Made by a program: the position numbers and the translations under genes
Part shown: positions 8,233-17,222 of the stretch, in pieces
How positions within the stretch are numbered: the first letter of the stretch is position 1
Layout of the letters: every line of letters begins with the position of its first letter
Notes under the pieces: model-generated
Database searches by the model: none
What the model saw: the letters and a program-made list of their open reading frames with translations, nothing else
What the model was told of the DNA's origin: nothing
NCBI GenBank assembly: GCA_017436845.1
Contig: JAFSCJ010000003.1
Location: 124,001 to 188,000 of the forward strand
Direction of reading: 5' to 3'
Length of the DNA stretch: 64,000 bases
Source: Muribaculaceae bacterium
Lineage (GTDB): Bacteria > Bacteroidota > Bacteroidia > Bacteroidales > Muribaculaceae

Positions 8233-9197
8233 TGTTTGATGATTCTAGTTTTGAGATGAATAATGTGAGTAAAGATTACAACTTGTTTTCTGATGATTAT
8301 TCTTATCAAGAATTTCGTCAGTCAATAATTGACGCACCTACTTTATTCTTTGATAAAAGCAAACTGCCATTTGATAATATCAAACTGAAGAATCCTGAAT
8401 TAGATATAGATATTCGCTTAGAATTTCAATTCCTTCTGCATTCACTTTTGCCTGAAACAACTTATACAGACAAGCATTTGTTTTACTTATATAAAGCCGG
8501 TATATGCAGGGCTTATGGCTATTATATACCTTCAAGTAAGTACTTTGTTGTCTGTGAAGGGAGTTTAGTTTCTTCTTCAGTAGATAGTAGATATGAAGAG
8601 ACTAGCTCAGGAAAAGCTAGAGTTCGTTTTATTCGTGAGGCTTGTGAAGAATATCCTAATTACTATCGCGTAAAAAAAGACGCTAAATGTATTTCAGCGA
8701 CCGCTGCAGCATCTTATGTATTAGGTCGAACTGCTAGATATACAGATTGGAAGGATAAGAATGGAGAGTTATTATCTAATTTTTACCCAGAACATTTTGT
8801 AAAAAAATCCTCAATAGATAAGAGTTCTAATCTCTCTAACACTATAAGTTCTTCATTTAATGAAGAGGTTTCTAATATACGCAGATTTTATTTAAAAATG
8901 GGATTGGATTCAGAATTGCGTTGCTATGCAATCGGTGAGTACAATCCAATTTCAAACCAGTTCATTCTTAAAGCCAAAAGTATTCTTTCTTATGATTCAA
9001 AAAATATCTCTAGACAACTTTTCTTAAGTTTATATACAGAGAAGAACCAGAACAAGAAAACTTGCACATTAAAAAGAGACGTTCCATGTGCATCAATTGA
9101 AGAAGCTACAACTCTTGTTCTTGGATATGTCGCTTCTGATTATCAAAATTTATGGCGAGATATAGATGATAAATCATTTAAGGAACTCTTTACATAA
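8232..9197 (+). CDS. protein with two DUF4357-like modules, last gene of the motor operon
   Basis: This 321-aa soluble protein has an acidic N-terminus and no signal peptide. Residues about 93-181 fit DUF4357: a strand pair (YYIPSSKYFVVCEGS), a helix, then the hallmark ISATAAASYVLGR followed by WKDKNGELL. A second, weaker copy spans about 229-316 (YNPISNQFILKAKS, then ASIEEATTLVLGYV, then LWRDIDDKSF). Known: DUF4357 occurs at the ends of GIY-YIG nucleases and in restriction-associated proteins; its biochemical role is not settled as far as I know. Here no nuclease domain accompanies it. Inference: it is a sensor or adaptor that recognises nucleic acid or a modified ligand and signals to the motor complex. 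Its start overlaps the stop of the MotB-like gene, so its output is tied to that of the complex. Confidence 0.8.
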   Translation: MFDDSSFEMNNVSKDYNLFSDDYSYQEFRQSIIDAPTLFFDKSKLPFDNIKLKNPELDIDIRLEFQFLLHSLLPETTYTDKHLFYLYKAGICRAYGYYIPSSKYFVVCEGSLVSSSVDSRYEETSSGKARVRFIREACEEYPNYYRVKKDAKCISATAAASYVLGRTARYTDWKDKNGELLSNFYPEHFVKKSSIDKSSNLSNTISSSFNEEVSNIRRFYLKMGLDSELRCYAIGEYNPISNQFILKAKSILSYDSKNISRQLFLSLYTEKNQNKKTCTLKRDVPCASIEEATTLVLGYVASDYQNLWRDIDDKSFKELFT

Positions 9198-9505
9198 CAA
9201 ATACATAAAATTTTGAGCTGTTCTTACTTCAATTAGTTTGTAATGAGTTGTATAATAGAACTGATTTCAATTACTTAGAGAAAAATTTTGGTCTGCTTTG
9301 GGAGTTATGGGATTGGGGAATTTATAGTAATTTGTTGCTTAAATCGGCGGGGGAAAGTTTAAGAAATTGGAATTGAACCCGAAAATATTGTAATAAATTT
9401 GGAATTGGGGAGGGGAGATGTAGGGCTTTTTAATGCATTTTAATTGGTTTTTTGAAGGGGAATTTATCGGTTTTAGAAATAAATGTGTAACTTAGTTGCA
9501 TATTT
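9198..9505. other. noncoding gap after the motor operon, G-rich imperfect repeats
   Basis: About 300 bases without a credible gene. The middle (about 9290-9420) has runs of G on the plus strand and two related segments, AAATTGGAATTG near 9364 and AATTTGGAATTGGGG near 9399. No clear hairpin terminator follows the operon. Near 9488 TAACTTAG resembles a -7 box (one mismatch to TAnnTTTG) and may drive the Fic gene. The odd composition fits a scar or junction at the edge of an inserted island, but no attachment-site duplication can be shown here. Confidence 0.4.
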
Positions 9506-10390
9506 ATGGAACAGAATAGCCAACAACAAAAAATATCCATTCGCTTCTTTAACGATAAGGAAGTGCGTGCTACATGGGACGATGATGGCAACCGTTGGTT
9601 GTTCTCAGTCGTTGATGTTATTGCTGTCCTTACCGATAGTAAAAATCCACGCAACTATTGGAAAGTTATGAAACATCGCTTGGCTAAAAGTGGGAATGAG
9701 TTGGTTACTCGCTGTAACCAACTGAAACTCGTTGCGTCTGACGGTAAGCGATATTTAACTGATTGTTTGCCACAAAATGAGATGATTAGTCTTGTGGAAG
9801 CAGTGCCAAGCCAACATGCGATTGCTTTTGCAAAATGGCTAATTACCGGTGAAGACCAAATAGACAGCAAGAGCCGAGATAAAGCATATCAACTTTGGGA
9901 TAGCTCCTTGTTGCAAACTATTGAGGTGGGTACTGCACGGGGGTTGCAACAAATTCACGCCTATCTTTTTGGTGGACTATATGATTTTGCCGGACAAATA
10001 CGCCAAAAGAATATTTCTAAAGGTGGATTTCAATTTGCAGTATCTCAGTTTCTTGGACAAACACTATCTCAGATTGAGAGAATGCCCGAAACAACTATTG
10101 ATGAAATTGTAGATAAATATGTCGAAATGAATATTGCCCACCCATTTATGGAAGGGAACGGCAGAAGTACTCGAATTTGGTTGGATTTAATGCTTAAACG
10201 ATCATTAAAAAGTTGTGTCGATTGGAGTAAAATTGACAAGACCGCCTATATGGAAGCAATGCGTTTAAGTGTGATTAATCCAACAAGAATACGCGAGTTA
10301 ATAGCTAACGCTTTAACCGATAAAATCAATGATCGAGAAATGTTTATGAAGGGCATTGATTATTCATATTACTATGAACAAGATAATTAA
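9506..10390 (+). CDS. Fic-domain AMP-transferase with N-terminal Bro-N-like domain
   Basis: This is a 294-aa protein. Residues about 10-115 resemble the Bro-N/antirepressor domain (FSVVDVIAVLTDSKNPRNYW, then LVASDGKRYLTDC, then AFAKWLI), usually DNA-binding. Residues about 130-275 are a Fic domain with the active-site motif HPFMEGNGRSTR at 212-223 (catalytic H212) and the upstream flap LFGGLYDFAGQIR (154-166). The C-terminus carries SYYYEQ at 287-292, which fits the inhibitory helix [S/T]xxxE[G/N] of class III Fic proteins, with S287 and E291 present and Gln at the last place. Fic proteins transfer AMP (sometimes other nucleotides) onto Tyr, Thr or Ser of a target. Inference: a self-inhibited enzyme, toxin or regulator. 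It stands alone between the motor operon and the glycosidase operon. Confidence 0.85.
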   Translation: MEQNSQQQKISIRFFNDKEVRATWDDDGNRWLFSVVDVIAVLTDSKNPRNYWKVMKHRLAKSGNELVTRCNQLKLVASDGKRYLTDCLPQNEMISLVEAVPSQHAIAFAKWLITGEDQIDSKSRDKAYQLWDSSLLQTIEVGTARGLQQIHAYLFGGLYDFAGQIRQKNISKGGFQFAVSQFLGQTLSQIERMPETTIDEIVDKYVEMNIAHPFMEGNGRSTRIWLDLMLKRSLKSCVDWSKIDKTAYMEAMRLSVINPTRIRELIANALTDKINDREMFMKGIDYSYYYEQDN

Positions 10391-10441
10391 TTCTCATTTA
10401 ATTGTTTGTGATTTTAAGAAAATAATAAAACCGATATAATC

Positions 10442-13141
10442 ATGAAAAAGAATTTATTTCAAATGGGTGGTGTCGCTGTGGTTGCGCTGTTGAGCGTGGC
10501 TTGTGGCAGTGAGCAACAACTATCGCCCGATGTTATCTCATCATGTAATGAATATACTGTTTATAATAATCGCGTTGAGCAAGGAGAGTTTACGGCTACG
10601 GCTGTGAGCCCAACGGAGATTGTTACGAATTACAAGAGTCTTGTAACAAGTGGTGCTTCTTCGTTGGTAAATTTCCGTTTCTCTATCAATAGCCGTGATA
10701 ATGAGTTGCCTCAAGGACAGAGCCACACTGCGATCATAGGCGATGCTGCGTCGGACAATCATGTGTTTACCTTTGGAGAGGTTACAGAGAAGATTGACTC
10801 GGTAGCAACAGGAACAGAATTGGCAAAGGACACTCAATGGACCATTCGTGTGGATATGCGTCCTATGTTGGCATCGTTTAAAGAGAATGGGTGGTTTGTT
10901 ACAGCAACAGGCGATTCAATCTATGCCGATGATTTCAAAGGGGTGTGGATTGCCGGTAGTGTGGACCCATTGAGTTGGGATTTTGAAAATCTATATGGTA
11001 AGCATGATCGTAAGTTGGTGGATAGAGGTGATGGAATATTTGAGGTTACATTGACAGTAAACCCCACTACCGATCGTCCTGCCGATGTTACCGAATGGAA
11101 GATTGATTCTATTGACTCTGCAATGCCTCAATACAATTCAGGGCAGGTGCTTGTCGATGCTATCTATAACATGTCATTGGAGTGTATAAAGTCAAATATA
11201 CGTCCTGACAACACCTATCGTGCCGGAGCGGCATGGGATGGCGTGTGGACTCGTGATGTGAGCTACTCAATATATCTTGCTCTTGCTTATCTTGACCCGC
11301 AGAATGCAATTAATTCATTGCGAGCAAAGGTGAAAAACGGACGCATTATTCAAGATACCGGAACAGGTGGTGCATGGCCGGTGTCAAGCGACCGCATTGT
11401 GTGGGCTGTTGCTGCATGGGAAATTTATAAAACAACCGGAGATAAAGAATGGCTCGCCGAGGCTTATGATATAATTACAGCAAGTTTGAAAGATGATATG
11501 CAAGTAGTGTGGGATAACGAACATCGTTTGATGCATGGTGAACAAAGCTATCTTGACTGGCGTGAACAGACTTATCCTCGTTGGATGCAACCCAAAGATA
11601 TCTATGAGTCAATGTGTCTTGGTACAAACGTAGTATTTGCTCGGGCATTTGAGATTGTTGATGAAATGGCCGATGAACTTGGAGTCGAAGAAGACGGTAT
11701 GTTTGACGGCATGGACGAAACAATCAAGAACTCAATTAACAAAAACTTGTGGCTCCCTGAACAGGGATATTATAGTGGATATCTCTATGGTGGGGTATAT
11801 CCCATTCAGTCTCGAGCTACCGATGCTTTAGGCCAGGCATTGAGTGTAATTTTTGATGTAGCAACTGATGAAATGGCTCGTTCAGTAATTAGTCGCACTC
11901 CGGTAGTGCCATTTGGAACATCTTCGGTATATCCTCAAATGCCTGATATCAAGCCTTATCACAATGATGCAGTGTGGCCGTTTGTTCAGTCATATTGGAA
12001 TTTAGCTGCTCGCGAGGTGAAAAATATTGATGCGTTTAATGCAGGATTTGGCGCGTTGTGTCGTGCAGCTGCGTTGTTTGGTACACAAAAAGAATTATTT
12101 GTTGCATCAAATGGCGATTATCGAGGCACTGCTGTAAACTCTGACAAGATGTTGTGGAGTTCGACAGGATATGTCGCTATGATAATGCGTGTATTTGCCG
12201 GAATGGAATTTAAAACAGATGGTATTGAATTTGAACCTTTTGTGCCTCAATATCTAATAGGAGATAAACAGATACAGAACTTCAAATATAGAGATGCTAA
12301 TCTTGATATTATTGTGAAAGGAACCGGTGATGAAATCGCACAATTCTCAATAGATGGAAATGTGAGAGATGAACATTTCTTCCCCGCAACAATATCGGGC
12401 AAACACACAATAGAGATTGTAATGGCTGATAATGAATTTGAGAAGCAACCTCGCAACGCAGCTCAACAGGCATGGATGCCATCAACACCTATTGTAGATT
12501 GGAAGTCTCAAGATTTGGCTGTTGTAAAGAACTATAAACAGGGGTTGAATTATGATGTTTATGTCAATGGAGTATATCAAGAGGCCGTTGCTTCAAATGA
12601 TATTGCGCTTGAAACAATGGATTGTTTCACAATGATAGATATTGTGCCGGTTGCTGCTGATAAATTAGCCGGATTTACTATGCAGCCACTTGAATATATT
12701 CCGGAAGATGCGATGACTATTATCCAAGCTGAGAAAATTGCATCGCCGGGAACGAAATTTATTAAAGATATTAAAAAGGCTCGTCGTTTTGTGGAAACAA
12801 CAATATCTAAAAATACCAAATTGACATTTAACGTAACTGTTGCCGATGGTGGAACATATTTTGTCGATGTGCGTTATGCCAACGGATCGGGTCCAATCAA
12901 TACAGAAAATAAATGTGCGATACGCACTCTTGTTGCAAATGGAGAGCGGGCAGGAGCATTGGTTATGCCTCAACGTGGAATTGATGAATGGCTGTCAACC
13001 GGATTTAGCAATCGAGTTGCAGTAAATCTCAATGCCGGAGAAAATAAGTTGTCAATAGAGTATTTAACTCCCGAAAATATCAATATGAATGGTGATGTTA
13101 ATACAGCATTAATTGATTATATCAGAATAATAAGAAAATAA
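10442..13141 (+). CDS. lipoprotein six-hairpin glycosidase (glycogen-debranching-like) with C-terminal carbohydrate-binding module
   Basis: This 899-aa protein has a lipoprotein signal (lipobox LSVAC, C21). A beta-rich N-terminal region holds a starch-binding-like segment (VWIAGSVDPLSWDFENLYG, about 163-181). The middle (about 235-610) is an alpha/alpha toroid of the six-hairpin glycosidase class, with GAAWDGVWTRDVSYS, DTGTGGAWPVSSDR and PYHNDAVWPF; acidic residues in the first and last are candidate catalytic groups. The last ~150 residues (from IIQAEKIASPGTK) look like a CBM6/35-type beta-sandwich. Known: such proteins are often labelled glycogen debranching proteins in Bacteroidales. Inference: surface or periplasmic attack on alpha-glucan side chains, in step with the GH13 enzyme 4 bp downstream. 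The exact CAZy family is not assigned. Confidence 0.75.
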   Translation: MKKNLFQMGGVAVVALLSVACGSEQQLSPDVISSCNEYTVYNNRVEQGEFTATAVSPTEIVTNYKSLVTSGASSLVNFRFSINSRDNELPQGQSHTAIIGDAASDNHVFTFGEVTEKIDSVATGTELAKDTQWTIRVDMRPMLASFKENGWFVTATGDSIYADDFKGVWIAGSVDPLSWDFENLYGKHDRKLVDRGDGIFEVTLTVNPTTDRPADVTEWKIDSIDSAMPQYNSGQVLVDAIYNMSLECIKSNIRPDNTYRAGAAWDGVWTRDVSYSIYLALAYLDPQNAINSLRAKVKNGRIIQDTGTGGAWPVSSDRIVWAVAAWEIYKTTGDKEWLAEAYDIITASLKDDMQVVWDNEHRLMHGEQSYLDWREQTYPRWMQPKDIYESMCLGTNVVFARAFEIVDEMADELGVEEDGMFDGMDETIKNSINKNLWLPEQGYYSGYLYGGVYPIQSRATDALGQALSVIFDVATDEMARSVISRTPVVPFGTSSVYPQMPDIKPYHNDAVWPFVQSYWNLAAREVKNIDAFNAGFGALCRAAALFGTQKELFVASNGDYRGTAVNSDKMLWSSTGYVAMIMRVFAGMEFKTDGIEFEPFVPQYLIGDKQIQNFKYRDANLDIIVKGTGDEIAQFSIDGNVRDEHFFPATISGKHTIEIVMADNEFEKQPRNAAQQAWMPSTPIVDWKSQDLAVVKNYKQGLNYDVYVNGVYQEAVASNDIALETMDCFTMIDIVPVAADKLAGFTMQPLEYIPEDAMTIIQAEKIASPGTKFIKDIKKARRFVETTISKNTKLTFNVTVADGGTYFVDVRYANGSGPINTENKCAIRTLVANGERAGALVMPQRGIDEWLSTGFSNRVAVNLNAGENKLSIEYLTPENINMNGDVNTALIDYIRIIRK

Positions 13142-13145
13142 GGAT

Positions 13146-15005
13146 ATGAAAGCAAAGATATTGTCATTCGTGTTTGCTCTGTTGGGAATTTTCTCAATAA
13201 CGGCAAAATCTAAGATTGATGTAATAAATCCTCCATATTGGTGGATCGGGATGGAGTGTGATACGCTTCAGGTAATGATTGCCGGAAAAAATATTGCTAA
13301 TGCAACAGTCGCAATGGAGGAATATCAAGGAGTAAAGTTAAATGAAGTCGTAAAACTTGATAGTCCTAACTATTTGTTACTTTATTTTGAAATAAGTGAT
13401 GATGCAGTTGCCGGAAAAATCAAATTGACATTTGATTGCAATGGTAAAAAGGAAAAGATTGATTATGAATTAAAGAAGAGAGATCGTGATCCAATGCTTT
13501 ATACCGGATTTGATGCATCGGATGTATTATACTTGATTATGCCCGATCGTTTTGCTGATGGAAATCAACAAAATAATAGTTGCAAATCAATCACTTATAA
13601 TGTAGATGTTGATAGAGAAGACCCTAATGCACGTCATGGAGGAGATATAAAAGGAATTCTTGACCACATAGGGTATATTGATAGTCTTGGTGTAACAGCA
13701 ATATGGGTTAATCCGGTGTTGGTAAATGATATGCCGGGTGGAACATATCACGGATATGCAACAACTGATTATTACAACATCGATCCTCGTTTCGGTACAA
13801 ATGAAGAGTGGTCGGAACTTGTAGCTGAGTGTCATAGAAGAGGTATAAAGGTTGTGATGGATATGATATTTAATCACACCGGTAGTAATCATCGATGGTT
13901 TGTTGATCGCCCATCAAAGGATTGGTTTAATTTCCCTGAAGGATATGTTCAAACGAGTTATCGACTTTCTACTATATATGACCCTTATGTTAGTGATTAT
14001 GACAAAAAATTGACTACTGATGGATGGTTTGTTGAATCGATGCCCGATTTGAATCAACGCAATCCTCATTTGATGAAATATCTTGTGCAAAATTCAATAT
14101 GGTGGATTGAATCGTCAAAGATTGATGGTATCAGAATGGATACACATCCCTATGCTTTTTTTGAGCCTATGGCTGAATGGATTTCAGCTGTTAAAAGAGA
14201 ATATCCACGTTATAATATTGTGGGTGAATGTTGGTATGGAAATGAAGGAGGTGAGGCCTTTTGGCAAAAAGATAGCAAAGTGTCAATATCAGGAAATTCA
14301 AATCTCCCCACAGTAATGGATTTTGTGTTGTCAATATCTGCCCGCAAGGCATTTAGTGAACAGACTGACCCATGGAATGGTTTAAATACTATATATGACC
14401 ATCTTGCGTTAGATTATCTGTTCCCTAATCCACAAAGTATATTGACTTTTTTAGATAATCACGATACCGATAGATTTTTGCTTGAAGAGCCTGAAAATCT
14501 AGGATGGTGGAAACAGGCAATGACATTCTTGTTGACATCGCGAGGTATTCCTCAAATATATTATGGAACAGAGTTGTTGATGAATGGAAAGAAAGAGGGT
14601 AGTGATGGATATGTGCGTCGTGATTTTCCCGGAGGGTTTCCCGGAGATACAGTAAATGCGTTTACATCAGCCGGTCGCACAGAAAAACAGAATGAAGCTT
14701 ATAATTTCTTATCCAAATTATTAAATTGGCGTAAGGGTGAGGCTAATGAGGTGATAGCAAAAGGTTCATTGAAACATTTTATGCCAACAAATGGAATTTA
14801 TTTGTATCAGCGTAAATTAGGAGACAAAGAAGTATTTGTAATTCTAAATGGGAATGATAAAGAAATAACCACATCAATGAAACGTTATAATGAGGTTTTA
14901 CGAGAAGGTGAGACCTTGACTGAAATATTGTCAGGTGATAAATTTGTGGTTTCAAAAAATATGACCTTTGCCCCACGAGCAATACATATCCTTAAAAACT
15001 TTTAA
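13146..15005 (+). CDS. GH13 alpha-amylase family enzyme, SusA-like neopullulanase/cyclomaltodextrinase
   Basis: This 619-aa protein has a cleavable signal peptide (about 1-20), so it is periplasmic. Residues about 24-115 are the N-terminal beta domain of cyclomaltodextrinases (INPPYWWIGM). The GH13 barrel follows, with HGGDIKGILDHIGYID, MIFNHTG (region I), GIRMDTH (nucleophile D332), IVGECW (acid/base E361) and FLDNHDTDR (D440). All three catalytic carboxylates are present. A C-terminal beta domain closes the protein. The layout matches Bacteroides SusA, which cuts imported malto-oligosaccharides and pullulan. It lies 4 bp after the glycosidase gene. No susC/susD pair is in this window, so this is not a complete Sus locus. 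Confidence 0.92.
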   Translation: MKAKILSFVFALLGIFSITAKSKIDVINPPYWWIGMECDTLQVMIAGKNIANATVAMEEYQGVKLNEVVKLDSPNYLLLYFEISDDAVAGKIKLTFDCNGKKEKIDYELKKRDRDPMLYTGFDASDVLYLIMPDRFADGNQQNNSCKSITYNVDVDREDPNARHGGDIKGILDHIGYIDSLGVTAIWVNPVLVNDMPGGTYHGYATTDYYNIDPRFGTNEEWSELVAECHRRGIKVVMDMIFNHTGSNHRWFVDRPSKDWFNFPEGYVQTSYRLSTIYDPYVSDYDKKLTTDGWFVESMPDLNQRNPHLMKYLVQNSIWWIESSKIDGIRMDTHPYAFFEPMAEWISAVKREYPRYNIVGECWYGNEGGEAFWQKDSKVSISGNSNLPTVMDFVLSISARKAFSEQTDPWNGLNTIYDHLALDYLFPNPQSILTFLDNHDTDRFLLEEPENLGWWKQAMTFLLTSRGIPQIYYGTELLMNGKKEGSDGYVRRDFPGGFPGDTVNAFTSAGRTEKQNEAYNFLSKLLNWRKGEANEVIAKGSLKHFMPTNGIYLYQRKLGDKEVFVILNGNDKEITTSMKRYNEVLREGETLTEILSGDKFVVSKNMTFAPRAIHILKNF

Positions 15006-15010
15006 GAGCC

Positions 15011-15523
15011 ATGAAGCGCATAGGTATTTTGTCAGATACACATTCATGTTGGGATGATAGATACGCAAAGCATTTTGCTGATTGCGATGAGATTTGGCAT
15101 GCCGGTGATGTGGGCGATATATCCATTATTAAACGATTGGAGGAAATTGTCCCTGTGGTAAGAGTAGTTTTTGGAAATATCGATCATGGCGATGTGTGTC
15201 GTCGATGCAAGGAGGTGGAATGTTTCTCGGTGGAAGGAATTAATGTGTGGATGACTCACATAGGTGGTTACCCCACGCATTATGTTGCCGGAGTGAAACG
15301 CCAACTATCGGGAAATCGCATCAATCTGATGGTAACGGGGCACTCTCACATTTTAAAGGTGATGTGGGATCATGAATTGGATTTGTTGCACATTAATCCG
15401 GGTGCTGCCGGCTATCATGGATGGCAGAAGGAGCGCACGCTTGTGCGTCTTGTCCTTGACAACGGAAATATGCGCGACCTTGAGGTCATTGAGTTAGGAA
15501 AGAAAGTAATGAACGAAAAATAA
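15011..15523 (+). CDS. YfcE/MJ0936-family metallophosphoesterase
   Basis: This is a 170-aa cytoplasmic protein. The calcineurin-like metal-binding set is complete: ILSDTH (D9, H11), HAGDVGD (D33), VVFGNIDHGD (Asn metal ligand), MTHIGGYP (His), and VTGHSHILK (GHxH). The length and the HINPGAAGYHG ending fit the YfcE phosphodiesterase subfamily. These enzymes hydrolyse small phosphodiesters in vitro; their natural substrate is mostly unknown. The gene starts 5 bp after the GH13 gene and 8 bp before the SPOR lipoprotein gene, so it is co-transcribed with them, but no functional tie to glucan use is visible. Confidence 0.9.
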   Translation: MKRIGILSDTHSCWDDRYAKHFADCDEIWHAGDVGDISIIKRLEEIVPVVRVVFGNIDHGDVCRRCKEVECFSVEGINVWMTHIGGYPTHYVAGVKRQLSGNRINLMVTGHSHILKVMWDHELDLLHINPGAAGYHGWQKERTLVRLVLDNGNMRDLEVIELGKKVMNEK

Positions 15524-15531
15524 AAAGGATA

Positions 15532-16038
15532 ATGAAACTAAGATTATTTATAGTATCGGCTATTGCGTTATTCTTGTTTGCTGCATGTAAAACTAACGAG
15601 GCTAATTATCGTGCCGCCTATGAAATTGCCAAGCAGAAGAGTATGGATGGCGTTGATGAAGAAACGTATGAAAAAATGCAACGTGAATCAATGCCGACAA
15701 AAGTTGTTGCCGATGGTGATACCTTGCGCATGATGAGAGCATCGGTAAATGTTGCCAAATATGAAGGCAATGAGGATGTGGCGTTGAAACGCTACAATGT
15801 GGTAGTTGCGCAGTTCAAGCAGATATTCAATGCTAAAGCGATGATGGGACGATTGAAAAATCAAGGTTATAATGCCATTGTATTGCAAAATCCTGATCCG
15901 TCATATTTTGTTGTAGCAGGAAGTGAAGAGAAGAAAGAAGATGCAGTTCAAGTAATAGAGAAATTAAGTAATGATAAATCTATCATTTTGAAGGATCCAT
16001 ATCCATGTATATTGGAGCCATTGCATCTTACTAAATAA
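15532..16038 (+). CDS. SPOR-domain lipoprotein
   Basis: This 168-aa protein has a lipoprotein signal peptide (lipobox FAAC, C19). After a helical linker, residues about 86-160 form a SPOR-like repeat: YNVVVAQF, a helix with AKAMMGRLKNQGYNAIVLQN, YFVVAGSEEKKEDAVQVIEKL and a last strand. SPOR domains bind denuded glycan strands of septal peptidoglycan, so the protein is probably periplasmic and active at the division site. It is the last gene of the operon begun at 10442 and ends at a strong terminator. Confidence 0.85.
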   Translation: MKLRLFIVSAIALFLFAACKTNEANYRAAYEIAKQKSMDGVDEETYEKMQRESMPTKVVADGDTLRMMRASVNVAKYEGNEDVALKRYNVVVAQFKQIFNAKAMMGRLKNQGYNAIVLQNPDPSYFVVAGSEEKKEDAVQVIEKLSNDKSIILKDPYPCILEPLHLTK

Positions 16039-16045
16039 GATATAT

Positions 16046-16078
16046 AATTAAAAAGGGCATTCTTTGCCCTTTTTAATT
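16046..16078. terminator. bidirectional rho-independent terminator between converging operons
   Basis: A perfect 14-bp inverted repeat, AATTAAAAAGGGCA (16046-16059) and TGCCCTTTTTAATT (16065-16078), around a 5-base loop. The A and T runs serve both strands. It ends the glycosidase/SPOR operon rightward and the his operon leftward, overlapping the last codons of hisB. Confidence 0.92.
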
Positions 16079-17222
16079 ATAAAGTGCCTTTCGTTGAAGG
16101 CAAAGTGTATTTGAAAATATCTCGGCGTATAGCCATTTTTATTGCCCGAGCAAGTCCTTTGAAAATTCCTTCTATCTTGTGATGCTCGTTAGTCCCTTCG
16201 GCCCTGATGAACAGGTTCATGCGAGCACTGTCGCTAAGGCTTTTGAAAAAGTGCAGGAACATTTCAGTGGGCATATCTCCGATTTTCTCACGTTTAAATT
16301 CTGCGTCCAACACAAGCCAAGGTCGTCCACCAAAATCAATGGCAACAGTACACAAGCAATCGTCCATTGGAAGGACATAGCCATATCGTTCTATTCCGCG
16401 TTTGTCGCCAAGGGCTTGTCGCAAGGCATCGCCCAATGCAATGGCTGTATCTTCAATCGTGTGGTGTTCATCAACATGAAGATCTCCAACGGTCTTGATT
16501 TTTAAGTCTATTCCGGAGTGGCGACCGATCTGTTCAAGCATGTGGTCAAAAAATCCAAGTCCTGTTGAAATTTGACATTTGCCTGTACCATCAAGGTCCA
16601 CTGAAACTTCAATTTTTGTTTCAGAGGTGTTGCGTGTTACCATAGCCTGGCGTGAGCCCCCTTGAAGAAATTCTGAAACTTTGTCCCATGATGTTGTAAC
16701 GATGCTTGTCGTTTCAGATAACCCTTTTTCGTTGAGTTCTGATGCAACATCGTCAATGTCGCGTAGCAAAATAGCTTTACAACCAAGATTTTTAGCAAGT
16801 TGCACATCGCTGAGTCTATCTCCAATGACAAATGAATTTTCTAAATCATAATCCCCTGAGAGATATTCACCGAGCAAAGCAGTTCCCGGTTTGCGCGTGG
16901 GTTTATTCTCATGCTCAAAAGTGCGGTCGATAATAATATCGTCAAATGTAACACCTTCATTTTCAAATGTGCGCAACATCTTGTTGTGTGCTGGCCAGAA
17001 TGTATCTTCAGGGAATGAGTCAGTTCCCAACCCATCTTGATTAGTGACCATTACAAGCTTAAAAGGAAGGTGAGAAGCAATAAAATGCATGGCACGCAAT
17101 GCTCCCGGCACTAATTCAAGCTTTTCAAGTGAGTCGACTTGATAGTCGATAGGGGGCTCAACAATCAGAGTCCCATCACGGTCGATGAATAAGACACGTT
17201 GTTTATTTTGGGGTGTTGCCAT
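16077..17222 (-). CDS. hisB: bifunctional histidinol-phosphatase / imidazoleglycerol-phosphate dehydratase
   Basis: This 381-aa fusion covers steps 6 and 8 of histidine synthesis. The N-terminal HAD phosphatase (about 1-175) has LFIDRDGTL with D14 and D16. The C-terminal dehydratase (about 190-381) has the two metal-binding histidine motifs [15 protein letters not shown] and EHHKIEG. The bifunctional form is known from enterobacteria and some Bacteroidota. Its start overlaps the end of hisC by 20 bp, indicating translational coupling. It is the last gene of the operon; hisH, hisA, hisF and hisI do not follow and must lie elsewhere. Confidence 0.95.
   Translation of the reverse strand: MATPQNKQRVLFIDRDGTLIVEPPIDYQVDSLEKLELVPGALRAMHFIASHLPFKLVMVTNQDGLGTDSFPEDTFWPAHNKMLRTFENEGVTFDDIIIDRTFEHENKPTRKPGTALLGEYLSGDYDLENSFVIGDRLSDVQLAKNLGCKAILLRDIDDVASELNEKGLSETTSIVTTSWDKVSEFLQGGSRQAMVTRNTSETKIEVSVDLDGTGKCQISTGLGFFDHMLEQIGRHSGIDLKIKTVGDLHVDEHHTIEDTAIALGDALRQALGDKRGIERYGYVLPMDDCLCTVAIDFGGRPWLVLDAEFKREKIGDMPTEMFLHFFKSLSDSARMNLFIRAEGTNEHHKIEGIFKGLARAIKMAIRRDIFKYTLPSTKGTL

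Noticed and set aside
3-9197. Calling the left operon a Zorya type I, II or III system
   Set aside because: Only the motor pair resembles Zorya. No ZorC-like, ZorD helicase, ZorE nuclease or similar effector is visible, and the tubulin-like and actin-like genes are not part of the types I know.
10442-15005. A complete starch-utilisation (Sus) locus
   Set aside because: Only the glycosidases are present; no SusC/SusD transporter pair or SusR-type regulator lies in the window.
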